A stretch of DNA of 64,000 bases. It comes from Bubalus kerabau. Taxonomy: Eukaryota > Chordata > Mammalia > Artiodactyla > Bovidae. The notes below the pieces were generated by a model. It ran no database searches. It saw only the letters and a list, made by a program, of their open reading frames with translations, and was not told the origin of the DNA. The first letter of the stretch is position 1, and each line of letters opens with the position of its first letter. The translations under genes and the position numbers were made by a program. The stretch lies in contig NC_073637.1 in NCBI RefSeq assembly GCF_029407905.1, forward strand, positions 59,582,501 to 59,646,500, in the 5' to 3' direction. Of the stretch, positions 21,877 to 33,396 are shown one piece after another.

Positions 21877-24112
21877 TCTCCTGAATATTCCTTAGTAAGA
21901 GGATACCTCCACAGGGCTTCTACAACACATACTTCATTACCAGTTAAGGATCTTAATTCTTAAGTCTTTATTAGATGACATCTTCATCTAGACATATGCC
22001 TGCCATATGTGTCTCCATTTCTTTCCTTCAAGAGGGCAGCCATATTTAGTTAGTCTCTCAAGTGGTCATCTGTCTGTACAGATGAACCTAGGTGTTCTAA
22101 TGACTATGTTCTAGGACAGCAATATAGATGGATAACCACCAATGATTACCATCATCCCCCTCCCCAAATTCAAACTAGTAGGCACATACTCTGCAAGCTA
22201 CCTGTTTCTTATCATTGCTAGTGACAAACATGATTTTATTCTTTCCTAAAACAATCAGGCTAGTTGTGGTATTAATAGAAAATATTGATCCAAATAACTA
22301 GCAGTCCAGTTCATTTGGGAGAAAAATCAACTTCTATGAGAGAATAGTTTTACTCCTGTGGTATGAAATAATATATAATCATATTAATTTAGTCCAGAAA
22401 TAAGTTGAAATTATGTGTCCCCCCCCCCACCAATTCTCCCTAAATACACATCATGGACTATAATAACTTGCAGTTTTCCTCTGCCATGAAAGCAAAACTT
22501 TCTAACTGAAAACTTTAGAATCATATAACCTATATTTTATTGGCAGGGGCAGGGGATGTCTTAAATATGAAAATTCCAAACTGGCATTTTCTCCAGAATG
22601 AAGAGAGGGCTCCCTTTTCAGATGTGACCTTATCCTGAACTTCTTTGAAATAGTACAGTCAATTGTGCTGTGAATGTATTTGACCTCATCAGTTTACTGA
22701 AATTTGAAGCCATATCTATATGGAGATATGGGGAGATATGTATCTATTATACATATTCAGATATATATCAGTAATTATTGGGGAAATGATAGTCCAAAGC
22801 TTCAGATATTCAAAACCTCTTCCTACAAAAACATGAATAATTGTTATTACTGATTGAAATGCTCTACCTGTTATTATCAAGTCATGTGTGGGTCTTCTGT
22901 TCATAAGCAAAAACATTGGAAGATTAAAAATAAGGCCATAATAACTAATGTTAAAGTCCCTAGAAGCGCACTGTTAGCCTTTATCCATTTTGGATACAGA
23001 AAAGAAAGTCAATTACCAATTTTATTTTAGGTAATTACTATGGCCACAGTTACCAGGAGAAACAGAAGTTCTTCAAAAGCAAACTCACAATAAAGACAGT
23101 GTTTTTTCCTTCAGTGAATTCCACAGATATGTTTTTGTCAGTGGTCTCAACCAGCAGCTGTACAACTTGCCATAGTCTGCCAACACATCCTTGCCAGAGC
23201 CAGTCTCAATTGCTCAAAGAGGAAAAAAAAAAAATAGAAATTTCTTCTGAACAAGAATATGAACCAGCAGGTCCCAACCTAGTGGAGAATGTTTGATGAT
23301 CTCAACCTTTAAAGGGTCTAATGTTTTTTTATGAAAGTGGTTTCATAAACTTTTAATATACATTTATCATTCATTTTGCTAGTGATATTTTAAAATAACT
23401 ATTCTACCGGTTTAGTCTATAAATCCAAATTTTGACAAGACAGAGAAGAAACAAGACCCTCTAACGTGAAAACATGTCCATCTTTGGTTGTGAATGCTCA
23501 TACGCATCATCCTACAGAGACTACCTTTTAGCAAGCACACTTGGCCCAAACATCTGTGCTCTATTTTGTTTTCCTGAACAAATCAATCCATTCAGGGACT
23601 ATAAAACAAGAATTCATTTAAAAATGTATGTAAGAAAGACACATTTCTCTTTTTAAAATCTCATTCATCCATGATGAAGCTATTAAAAGAAGGTTCAAGT
23701 TAGCAATAAAGAACAAGGGGTAATTGTGTGAATATCTGTGGTGGGAAGGTCCAGACGGGGGATGGTGGGGTTAGAATGATGGAGACCCGGCGACCAGACA
23801 GACCACAAAGATGTCCTCTGGGGGGCTTATATTAAAATAAACAAAGAGAAGGCGATCTACACAGATGTGCCAAAGATTCATGGTGAACAGCTGGCAAACA
23901 TTCCAGTTAGTGAGAAAAGCATGGTGCTGGGGTTAAGAGACCTGGCTGAACACAGGTTGGCAGTGAACAGAAGCAAGCAGCAAGCAACACACAGAAGCTG
24001 AGGAAGAAAAACAAAGTCAGAATCTGGGAAGTAGTGTGTACCAGGGGAGATGTGTTCAGCAGTAAATCTCTGATACCTGAAAGGGCCCTGCCTCTAGAGA
24101 AACTGCATGCAC
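21877..24112. other. Unique AT-rich interval
   Basis: No gene or repeat recognised. Contains a C10 tract at 22419-22428 and an A12 tract near 23224-23235. Short frames (60-66 codons) have no homology I recognise. Confidence 0.55.
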
Positions 24113-24331
24113 GCATGCTAAGTCACTTCAGTCGTGTCTGACTCTTTGCAACCCTATGGACTGTAGCTGGCCAGGCTCCTCTGTCCATAGGATTCTCCAG
24201 GCAAAAATATTGGAGTGGGTTGCCCACAAGATTCCAGGGAATCTTCCCAACCCAAGGATTAAACTCACATCTCTTTATGTCGCCTGCATTGACAAGCGGG
24301 TTCTTTACCACTAGTGCCACCTGGGAAGCCC
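24113..24331 (-). mobile_element. Bov-tA SINE
   Basis: Reverse complement of a complete copy: ctaagtcacttcagtcgtgt, tggctggccaggctcctc-type body, attggagtgggttgcc, and head side gttctttaccactagtgcca and cctgggaagccc. A clear target-site duplication was not found. Confidence 0.93.
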
Positions 24332-24483
24332 GAGAGCTTACGGTAACCGGAAGACTCACAAACCAAGAGGAAAGCACACGTGACTCTGCTTCTGAAGTTA
24401 AAGGGCTTTAAAAGGATTCTCAGAAATAGAAGGGGCATGTCTCCCTTGGCAATCCATGGCAGAACTTGCGTAGGGTAAGGACT

Positions 24484-24760
24484 GCTGCTGCTAAGTCACT
24501 TCAGTCGTGTCCGACTCTGTGCGACCCCATAGATGGCAGCCCACCAGGCTCCCCCATCCCTGGGATTCTCCAGGCAAGAACACTGGAGTGGGTTGCCATT
24601 TCCTTCTCCAATGCATGAAAGTGAAAAGTGAAAATGAAGTCACTCAGTCGTATCCAACTCCTAGCAACCCCATGGACTGCAGCCTACCAGGCTCCTCCGT
24701 CCATCCTCCGTCCATGGGATTTTTTCGGGATTTTCCAGTGGGGTGCCATTGCCTTCTCCG
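24484..24760 (-). mobile_element. BOV-A2 SINE with internal duplication
   Basis: Reverse-oriented dimer: (GCT)n tail, tcacttcagtcgtgtccgac, both monomers and the linker gaaagtgaaaagtgaaaatg, ending gccattgccttctccgg. Perfect 11-bp duplication gggtaaggact at 24473-24483 and 24761-24771. The monomer nearest 24700 contains local duplications (ctccgtccatcctccgtcca, then gggattttttcgggattttc) not seen in the other copies. Confidence 0.96.
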
Positions 24761-24813
24761 GGGTAAGGACTAGCTAGCCATTATCAAATTACACAGTTGT
24801 ATACACCCCTTCT

Positions 24814-25090
24814 GGAGAAGGCAATAGCACCCCACTTCAGTACTGTTGCCTGGAAAATCCCATGGATGGAGGAGCCTGGTAGGCTGCAGTCCACGGGGTC
24901 GCTAAGAGTTGGACACGACTGAGCGACTTCCCTTTCACTTTTCACTTTCATGCATTGGAGAAGGAAATGGCAACCCACTCCAGCTGTTCTTGCCTGGAGA
25001 ATCCCAGGGACGGCGGAGCCTGGTGGGCTGCCATCTATGGGGTCGCACAGAGTCGAACACGACTGAAGTGACTTAGCAGCAGCAGCAGCA
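24814..25090 (+). mobile_element. BOV-A2 SINE, inverted partner of the previous copy
   Basis: A complete plus-strand dimer from ggagaaggcaatagcacccc to gaagtgacttagcagcagca. Its 5' end faces the 5' end of the minus-strand BOV-A2 at 24484-24760 across about 53 bases, making a ~275-bp inverted repeat. Confidence 0.96.
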
Positions 25091-25332
25091 GACATTAAAT
25101 GTCTAAAGAGTAGGAGGAAAGGGATTTCTTGGCTGAGGGAAAGATAATCTATTTTACCATCATTGGGATAGTAACTCTGAAGGAGCAGCATCCGTTTCCG
25201 TCTGAAACTGGATGGGCTTTAGAACCAACTGACCTGTGAATGATTGATGCTTACAAATTAAAAAATAATAATAAAACCACCGCATTTAAATTCTTAAAGA
25301 ATGAGACTAAATCAGCAATATAAAATGAGAAA

Positions 25333-25829
25333 CCAAAGCAGAGACATTACTTTGCCAACAAAGGTCCATCTAGTCAAGGCTATGGTTTTTCCAGTGGTCA
25401 TGTATGGATGTGAGAGTTGGACTGTGAAGAAAGCTGAGCACCGAAGAATTGATGCTTTTGAACTGTGGTGTTGGAGAAGACTCTTGAGAGTCCCTTGGAC
25501 TGCAAGGAGATCCAACCAGTCCATTCTGAAGGAGATCAGCCCTGGGATTTCTTTGGAAAGAATGATGCTAGGCTGAAACTCCAGTACTTTGGCCACCTCA
25601 TGCGAAGACTTGACTCATTGGAAAAGACTCTGATGCTGGGAGGGATTGGGGGCAGGAGGAGAAGGGGACGACAGAGGATGAGATGGCTGGATGGCATCAC
25701 TGACTCGATGGACATGAGTCTGAGTGAACTCCGGGAGTTGGTGATGGACAGGGAGGCCTGGCGTGCTGTGATTCATGGGGTCGCAAGGAGTCGGACACGA
25801 CTGAGCAACTGAACTGAACTGAACTGAAA
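25333..25829 (+). mobile_element. BovB LINE 3' fragment, fairly young
   Basis: Encodes the conserved BovB C-terminal region: a 91-codon frame to 25576, continuing after a 1-bp deletion in the frame of 25465-25812. The deletion is at gatgctaggctgaaac (about 25569), where other copies read gatgctaaagctgaaac. The tail is gactgagcaactgaactg repeated. The 5' end is at agcagagacattactttgcc. Confidence 0.95.
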
Positions 25830-28560
25830 TAGCAATTCCACGGATATAGTCATTTCCATGTGACCTAACATGTTTCTCTTACTTTTCCCAGATACCAATA
25901 GAAAGAAATGGGAGGAACATAGGTAAGATGTTCCAAATGGTCTTCCCTGAAGTTCTCCAACCTATCACTGGTGTTTAAGGAATGTAGGGTCCTCTCAATT
26001 CCTCCAGAAGAGTGTCATCACCCCTGTGCAGACCATCTTACATGTGGTCCATGGGTGAGGACTCTCAGCCTCTTCTAATTTCTTCTTGTTTGTTTCCTTC
26101 TTCTGGCTGATGAGCCCTGAAGCAGCAGCTCTCTTGTGTGCTCGCTCCTGCTCAGGGTTGCCAGAGGCCAATGGGCACCAGGGGAAGGCTGTGCCAGCCT
26201 GTAGTATCGGTCTTCAGGTCATTAATTTCTTAAGCTTGAGGGCTCTACTGACTGCTCCCTAAGAGTGGCTTCTGTCACTCTAGAACCTTCTGGCACTATT
26301 TCTCATCATTGCAAGAAGTTGTTGAAAGTTACTGGTCTCATTGTTACAAGGAGATTACTCTGACAAATAAACTGGGTTTTATTCACTCATTTCTGTAAGG
26401 CTTCTCACATGAGGATTAGGGCACAAGTCCTTTGGCATGCTGGTGGTAAGACAAGCCCACATGATAAGCATTAAATATCATCAAAGTGCTCTTCCTTCTG
26501 CCTTTCTGAGTACAAGATATTCACCCCTGTTTCCCCAAAGCATCCGTTAGCCTCATGGGATATTTGGATGCTGTAAAGAAAAAGAGCAAGTTAATACTTG
26601 GCCTCAGAAATCAAAACAGACAGACTATTGTTCTGAGACTAGAATTTTCAGGTTCCATTGAGCCTTTGTTGTCCTTTGAGGTTATGAAAATACACTCAAG
26701 GGACTAACTGTGCTGTGGAGGGTGTGCTCCATCCGTGTCAAGTGAATGTGAAGAGGACACATGATTTGGGGGAAACAAAAGCAATGCCCAACCTCTTCAG
26801 GTCTAGGAAATGTCTGGGAAGGAGAAGAGAACAGTGAGAGAGGGCGACAGAAGGCGTCTTCTGAGGCCCCCTCCACAGTGAAGAGAAGAGAACTTTTCAG
26901 AGAGGTGAGGGCAATGGGGAAGGCAGGGAAGGGCTCTGCCCACCCCACACTGAGAGCTCCAGAAAGACGTCACCTTGGAAACATCACCACGCTGGCAGGT
27001 GGCTGCAGCGATTTGGCAAGGTTACGTGGTCAGGCAGAGGGAGGCCTAGAAGGTGAACTCTGTGGGGTCACTCGGGGCTGTGAAGCAACTGAGACTGTAG
27101 CAGGGAGCTTGTCACACAGATTTGATTGCACGGGTTACTGAGCAGCCTGCAAGGCTCAAGGCTGACTGCGTTAGACCCTGCAACATCTCTACCCAAGCAG
27201 GAGCCAACATCAGGCTCATTTGCCAGGGAGGCCTGCTGAGCCCTGACCATGCTGGCAAAGACCCGCTCGTGAATCTGGCCTGCTGCACACTTCAGCTGCA
27301 GATGACAAGAGGAGCAGCAGACCAGCTGGGTGAGAGGCATTGTCCGAGAGCCTGCAAGTCAGACAGTGTGGAGCCTGAGGGCCCGGCCCTTCCCATTGAC
27401 TTGAGGCTATGTGCTTGGCACCCCTTTCTCCATATGCTCAGATACTAACTTAGGGAGAGAAAGAGTAACTATTGATACCATGTGGCTTATTCTTACTGGT
27501 TTTGGAAGTTTTGTTGTGTTTTTTTTGTTGTTTTTTTTTTTAAAGATGGTAAATAGAATGAGCACCTTAATGTCAAAGATCATGTTTTTTTTTTTCACCT
27601 TTACATCTCTCCTAGTACCTGACCATGACTCTGCAAGTCAAAGAAGCCCAAACAAACAAACAAACAAAAACTTATAAATGAGAGATTAGTAAATAGGTGT
27701 TTTTAGATTTCAGTGGTTCACAATATCCTAGAAAGTAGCTCAGAGTATCTTCAAGCATAACCCTGTTTCCGCACTTTCCTAACTCAGCGCTCCAGAGACA
27801 TAAATCACCTTGAGTAAGAAGAAACCACGTCTCTAAGACTGGGCTTCCAAACTTGAAGAATTTTTCTGTTTTCCAGTCGTTTTTATGTTAGAAGGAGGCA
27901 GTCACATCTAGTTTGTGAAACCCTGGCTACAAGAGATTTTCAGTCAACACACAAAGGTTCACAGAGGTTGTCCCTTCCAAGAATAATCTCCCAGGGCCCC
28001 ATTCAACAATAAATATTGCCCAACTTCCCTGTGCAGAAGTCAGCTTAAGGCCGCAGACACTAAGGAAATTGCCTCTACGTCCAGCCGGCTGACTTGGCAG
28101 GCCGAGAGCCCGCGTGCAGAGAGGGCCTGTTTCTTCTTGCTTTCCTTGTGCGTTTCCTGTTCTCCCAGCAGTAAGCCATGGCGAGTTACGGAAAAGCCTG
28201 GGAAGACTCTCTTTTTCCGCAGACCCACTAATTATGAAGAACCAAAGCCTTTGCTTGAACTGTCAGGGCAGTCATGATGCTGATCTCTGCACACACTGCA
28301 AACATGGAACTTCTGTAAACCTCACTCTAAAAATGGTCTGGGGAGAGAGGCCTGGGTCTCCACTCAATCTGTTTCAGTTTGGCACTCCTTCTCCAATGAA
28401 CAATAAAAGAGCAGCCATTTTATCATCCATTGCCCTTGTCACCCAGTAGAATCCGAAGGAATGTTCTCCTTATAGTGTCATAGAAAGAGCAACAAAATAA
28501 CCCATTTGTTATTGTAAAAGGACAGACTTCACTTGTGATTCCAGTATGAATAAAGTCACT
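25830..28560. other. Largest repeat-poor block, relatively GC-rich
   Basis: No interspersed repeat recognised over about 2.7 kb, and base composition at 26.7-28.3 kb is visibly richer in G and C than the rest. Open frames of 126 codons (26761-27141), 108 (27122-27448) and 111 (28114-28449) lie on the plus strand with shadows opposite; none has a domain I recognise. T-rich tracts and a (CAAA)n stretch occur at about 27510-27670. It could be conserved noncoding, regulatory or lncRNA DNA, but the sequence alone does not decide. Confidence 0.45.
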
Positions 28561-28573
28561 GGGTTTCCTGCAT

Positions 28574-28851
28574 GCTATGCTATGCTATGCTAAGTCACTT
28601 TAGTCGTGTCCGACTCTGTGTGACCCCATAGACGGCAGCCCACCAGGCTCCCCCGTCCCCAGGATTCTCCAGGCAAGAACACAGGAGTGGGTTGCCATTT
28701 CTTTCTCCAATGCATGAAAGTGAAAAGTGAAAGTGAAGTCGCTCAGTCGTGTCTGACTCTTAGCGACCCCATGGACTGCAGCCTACCAGGCTCCTCCGTC
28801 CATGGGATTTTCCAGGCAAGAGTACTGGAGTGGGGTTCCATTGCCCTCTCC
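28574..28851 (-). mobile_element. BOV-A2 SINE with pentanucleotide tail
   Basis: Complete reverse-oriented dimer flanked by the perfect 13-bp duplication gggtttcctgcat at 28561-28573 and 28852-28864. On the + strand the tail is gctatgctatgctatgctaa, an (ATGCT)n pentamer instead of the usual (GCT)n. Confidence 0.96.
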
Positions 28852-28864
28852 GGGTTTCCTGCAT

Positions 28865-31144
28865 AACCTGGACCAAATCCCTTTAATTTTCTGGGTCTGA
28901 ATTTCTATTCTGAAAAAAAAAAAAGGGGGGCGGGGCCGGGGGAGACTTTGTTATGTTTGAAATTCTGTCATACAGCATAGTTTTAAAAGTATTAATGGGA
29001 TATAAATCTTGACACTTTGGCCTGAGTTATACTTTTTTTCAAGAATATCTTAGGTGATATTCTAAATTCCGTTTCTTGAATTGATTAGCTTAAATTATTC
29101 TATATACAAAGAACTTTCCTTCACAAGCTATTTGGATACCTTAAGATAAAATTAACACAGGAAGCACAGGATAAATATTTCCTTCCCATTATAATACATT
29201 GCCTTATCAAAGCCAGAAGAGCTATGATTTATGCCTGGAGTTATTCATTTGTGATTTTCTCTTTGGAAGTCTGAGTAGCTCTCTCTCCTAGGTAACTGTG
29301 TTTTTATGCTAAAGGAAACAGCTGGTAGTATCAGCTTAAATCAAGTATTTGCTGGAACATGCCTTGGTCCATTTACTAATTTCTGAATTTTTTTTAAAAG
29401 ACGCTAAGAGTCGGACACGACTGAGCGACTTCACTTTCACTTTCACTTTATTGATCAAAAGGCTCTCATACTATATAATCTTCATTCCTGGCCATAAAAG
29501 TATATATAAATAACCTAGGTAATTTCAATAAGAGAAATGACATATTTGTTAATGAAGAAATAGCAACGTCAGTGAGATATTGAGATGCCACCTCAAAAAT
29601 TGACTCTGGTGTTAAGAAATGCCGTGAAAAAGAGCTTTGCCATACACATTCAGAAGTATACGCACAAAGTGATCAAACACAGTTGTTCCACAATTTGCAC
29701 TGGGTGCACAAAATGTATATCGATGTTTTCTGAAACTGTATAATAGAGGTAGGACATGTTTTTAGATATTTTAACAAAAGCATACTATTTACATTTTTGG
29801 AAATATTAGCTTCTTATGTACTCTAGATTCTGCTCTACTAACAATAACTACTTGAATTTACTGAGTTCTCAAGAATATCGATTGGCAATATTCTACACCT
29901 ACACTTGGGTTAAACAAGTGCAAATATCTAACAGATCAACAAAGAATACGACATGTGGAACTATTACTTTTCCAGTTACAGGTGATTATGTTCAGAAAAG
30001 AATGCAATAATTCCTTTAATGTTCACTCTACTTAAATGTCCATTTTTTCACCTTTGTCTCTTGCCAGAAGCACAATAATTATTCCAGACCTGGGCTATGT
30101 AATAAACGTCTGGGAATAGTTTACTTGCTTGAGCTGTTTCTCATACTAAGACATAGACCATGTGATATTCTGCCATCTGGGGCCTATATATGTAACTTCT
30201 AGTTCTCCACCAGAGTTACTCACATGTTCTGAAACACAGTAATGCAAATAATAAGATGTCATTTCACCTTTGGCTCAACCTGTAATTCAAAGAGCCTAAG
30301 GAGGCCAATTAAACTGCTCATTTAAAGTAGAATTGAAAAAATGTTATGTTGGAAAATAATGCAGAGAGTCCATTTGTATTTTAAGTTTCTAAAACTATTA
30401 CCAAAATATTAGGAGTTTACAGCTTGATGGTAATCCTATGACAAAAACGAAATAGAAGAAGGGGATTTAGGAATCAAATGATCACATTTTAACATGTAAC
30501 CAGGGAGGGTGATGAAAGCATATTAAGAAATAAAAAAAAAAAGTCAAATGCTAACAGATGTGGAATATTACACAAAGCACTAACCCAGTAGGTATCCATG
30601 TAGAAAAGAATCATGGGAATGAAAAACTAAAAGGCGTTAGCATTCAGAGGTTGCTTTAAGTCTGTTTCCAAGTATACTGAGCTTTGCTGAATTTGCTGAG
30701 AAATTTGCATTGTCCTGCCTGACCTAATGCCTGGTAAATAAGTCTTGATGTAGAGATAAGTGCTCGGCCCTGTGGGTGGAAGTATGGACTGGAAATAACA
30801 GGGGAGACATTCCAAGTGCTGGAGCATGCATCACTGTATACATTATATTACACAGTGGACGCTTGAAAATGAGAAGGTTGATTCTTCTGGATGCTTCTCT
30901 GTGGGTAGCAGTCCTCAGAATGGACCTCCTAGAGTTTCTCCCCTGACGCTCACCCCAGGTCCAGGCTGAACATGCCTGTACAGAATCTAACAAGCAGGTG
31001 ATTTCCTTGGACTTTTCACCTGGTTTTTCCAGTTAGTCAGCAGAGCTCTCACAATTTTGTCCTCACAGAGTCTGCCTCTGTTCTTCCAGAAGTTGCTGTG
31101 ACCCACAGGGATGTCAGGTGACCTGCCCCAGCCTCACTCACCAG
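28865..31144. other. Mostly unique DNA; A12/G-rich junction and SINE scrap
   Basis: No gene seen. An A12 tract (28913-28924) runs directly into ggggggcggggccggggg (28925-28942), which includes a GC-box-like GGGGCGGGGC. A ~48-bp BOV-A scrap lies at 29402-29449 (annotated). Frames near 30627-30993 overlap and lack recognisable domains. Confidence 0.5.
29402..29449 (+). mobile_element. BOV-A monomer/linker scrap
   Basis: Contains only cgctaagagtcggacacgac, tgagcgacttcac and the linker tttcactttcactt, i.e. the join between the two BOV-A2 monomers. The sequence on either side is unrelated. It is a ~48-bp fragment with little divergence, so it is not a decayed full copy. Confidence 0.85.
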
Positions 31145-31535
31145 CTCAGTCACGGGCACGCTATTATCCTCCAGCTACTGTGAATTTCTGCCAGTCTCTT
31201 CCCTGCTCCCTGCCTTTCCCTCTGCCTGAAATGTTTCTTCCCTGGGTTCTTTGTGGGTTTGAGTTGATTTCGTTCTTCAGATCTCAGCTTAAATACAACT
31301 CTTCAGAGAAAGTTCTCCTGAACCCTCAAGTAGAAAGGACCCATCTCTGTTATTAATAGTGTTACTTCCCTGATGGTGGCTTGGTTTACTTGTTGGCTGT
31401 TGGGTTTCCTCACTGAAATGCAAAGTGGGCAGGGAAATGTTCTGTCTTACTTATTATAGCATCCTTAATGCCTAGTCCTGCACAAACCCAAAGTAATGTT
31501 GTTAAATAAGTGAATAAAGAGAGGAATAAAAGGTT
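31145..31535 (+). mobile_element. L2 LINE 3' fragment
   Basis: Follows the L2 3' order: ccctctgcctgaaatgtttc, cttcagatctcagcttaaat, tcttcagagaaagttctcct, then a region ending atgcctagtcctgcacaaac and aataagtgaataaa. Ancient mammalian repeat, inactive. Confidence 0.7.
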
Positions 31536-31944
31536 TTATAGTGAAATGGAGAGATGAAAGGAGTTCAGAAACATGTGGACCCAGTGAAGGAGAGGAGAGA
31601 GTTAGGAGGAGAGCTTGTATATTTCCTGTGGGTCATTTTAAAAATTCTTCATTTTCCTCCAAGCCTAAATGGCAAGGTAAAGGTGTCTACTGGCATATCC
31701 TGGGATTCTTTGGGAATGTAATTATGGAATTTGACCTTAGGAAGAAAGCAAAAATCAGAGGGGCACATTCAAAAGAACACAAAAGCAAGAGTCTTCAGAT
31801 ATTCAGTAGGAGCCTCTCTATTCACTCATAGACTGGTTATCTTAACCACCTACCCTGTTTACAAATTAGGAAATTCAGCTCAAAGATTAAAGCTTAAACA
31901 TCTTAAGGATGCTAAATGATTAATGAAAATGGCAAACGAACATG

Positions 31945-31998
31945 TGTACACCCATGGCGGATTCATGTTGATGTATGGCAAAACCAATACAATATTGT

Positions 31999-32035
<37 letters not shown>

Positions 32036-32089
32036 AGAAGAGGTTAGAAGAAAGAAAAAAGTAAAAAAAAAAAAAGAAAGAAAAAGAAT
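31945..32089 (+). mobile_element. Ruminant L1 (L1_BT-like) 3' terminus with long poly(A)
   Basis: catgtgtacacccatggcgg, attcatgttgatgtatggca and aaaccaatacaatattgtaa are the L1_BT 3' end, followed by an A30 run at 32004-32033 and an A-rich mixed tract to about 32089. A severely 5'-truncated insertion (<100 bp). The long uninterrupted A run suggests it is recent. Confidence 0.88.
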
Positions 32090-33192
32090 GCTTATTGTAT
32101 CCATATTATTAAGCCTTTGGGAACAGGGTAAGATTAGAGATGTCTATGTGAGAAAGTGAGTAAGAGTGAGCCAGGGCCAAAATGTAGCTGAGGATACCCC
32201 CGTGGTGTTGTATACTCAGATCCCCTCTGTTGCAGAACACCCCCCACCACCCTGTCGGTTGATTCAGGAGTTCAGTGACCTTCAGCTGAGCTGAAGTCGG
32301 TTACTTTTTAACACAAAGTACCAGGAGAAAGGATGTTTCCACTGCCACTGCAGACAGAGCAGCTTTTTCCTGATGTTTATTAAGTGGAACTTGAACTGTA
32401 AAACAACAGCCGCAAGAAGAGAGTAGGCAACTTAAGCGTTTTCCCATAAGTACAGGGCTCTCGCTTGTGCGGGCCAAGGGCTCCATGTCAGTCTGCATCG
32501 AGCAGCTTGCTGAAACCCGCCGAGCTGACAGCTGCGGCTGGCCTGGAGCCCACCATGGACCTGAGGAGAATCATACTCCCCTGCTTCATGTGGGGCTTTA
32601 AATAACGCTGAATCATCACTTTGGAGTTACAGATTGTGTCAGCCCAGGGAGGGCTGAGGTCATTGCTTGAGATCTTCTTGGGCTGGACGGGAATAGAGGC
32701 CTTCAGAAGATATGTGAAGCAAGCACACACTGTATGACTTCAGTTCACCAGCTTGAATTATCTTCCTATTTTCTGTGCAGAAGATGGATAATGGGATTTT
32801 CCAAAATTATTTTTGCTTTTTCTGATGATTTCAGAAAGTTTAACTTTCTGAAATAACTTTCCAGACCTTGTAAAATATGTCTAAAATAATGCTTTCTGAA
32901 GAGATCCTAGAGGTCTCCTAGAACCAGCGTTTCTGTGGTCCTGAATATCTCAGGGCATACAGGGCTCAAGGGTAATTAGCAAGAACCCTTCTATTCTCTT
33001 CCCCTGTGCTCCAAGGTGGTGGCAGAATTTCAAGAAATAGATTCAACACGTATTTTCACAAATGAGATTTGGCAACCAGAAAAAGATGAGGCCATAGCTT
33101 TTTGAATACCCAAATAGTGTAATTACAAAGATTTTCTGGGATGTAACTCCCAGAGATGCATCTTCTCCTTTGACAAAGGGTGAAACACATAT
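32090..33192. other. Unique interval, no gene seen
   Basis: No recognised repeat or exon. Frames of 65-80 codons on the minus strand at 32301-32730 overlap and lack homology I recognise. Confidence 0.5.
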
Positions 33193-33396
33193 TGGCTTCC
33201 CTGGTGGCTCAGAATGTAAAGAATATGCCTGCAATACAGGAGACTTGGGGTTGATCCTTGGCTCAGGAAGATCTCCTGGAGAAGGGAATGGCAACTCACT
33301 CCAATGTTCTTGCCTGTAGAATTCCATGGACAGGAGCCTGGTGGGGTCCATGGGGTCAGAAAGACTCAGGCATGACTGAGTCACTAACATTTTCAC
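33193..33396 (+). mobile_element. Bov-tA SINE
   Basis: Head ggcttccctggtggctcaga, B-box region ggggttgatccttggc, body gaattccatggacaggagcc and end catgactgagtcactaacat. Several small deletions relative to the other copies (ggtggggtccatggggtcag) mark it as an older copy. Confidence 0.92.

Noticed and set aside
27122..27448. 108-codon frame in the GC-rich block, as a possible exon
   Set aside because: No recognised domain, overlapping frames on both strands and no consistent splice sites. Kept only as part of a regional finding.
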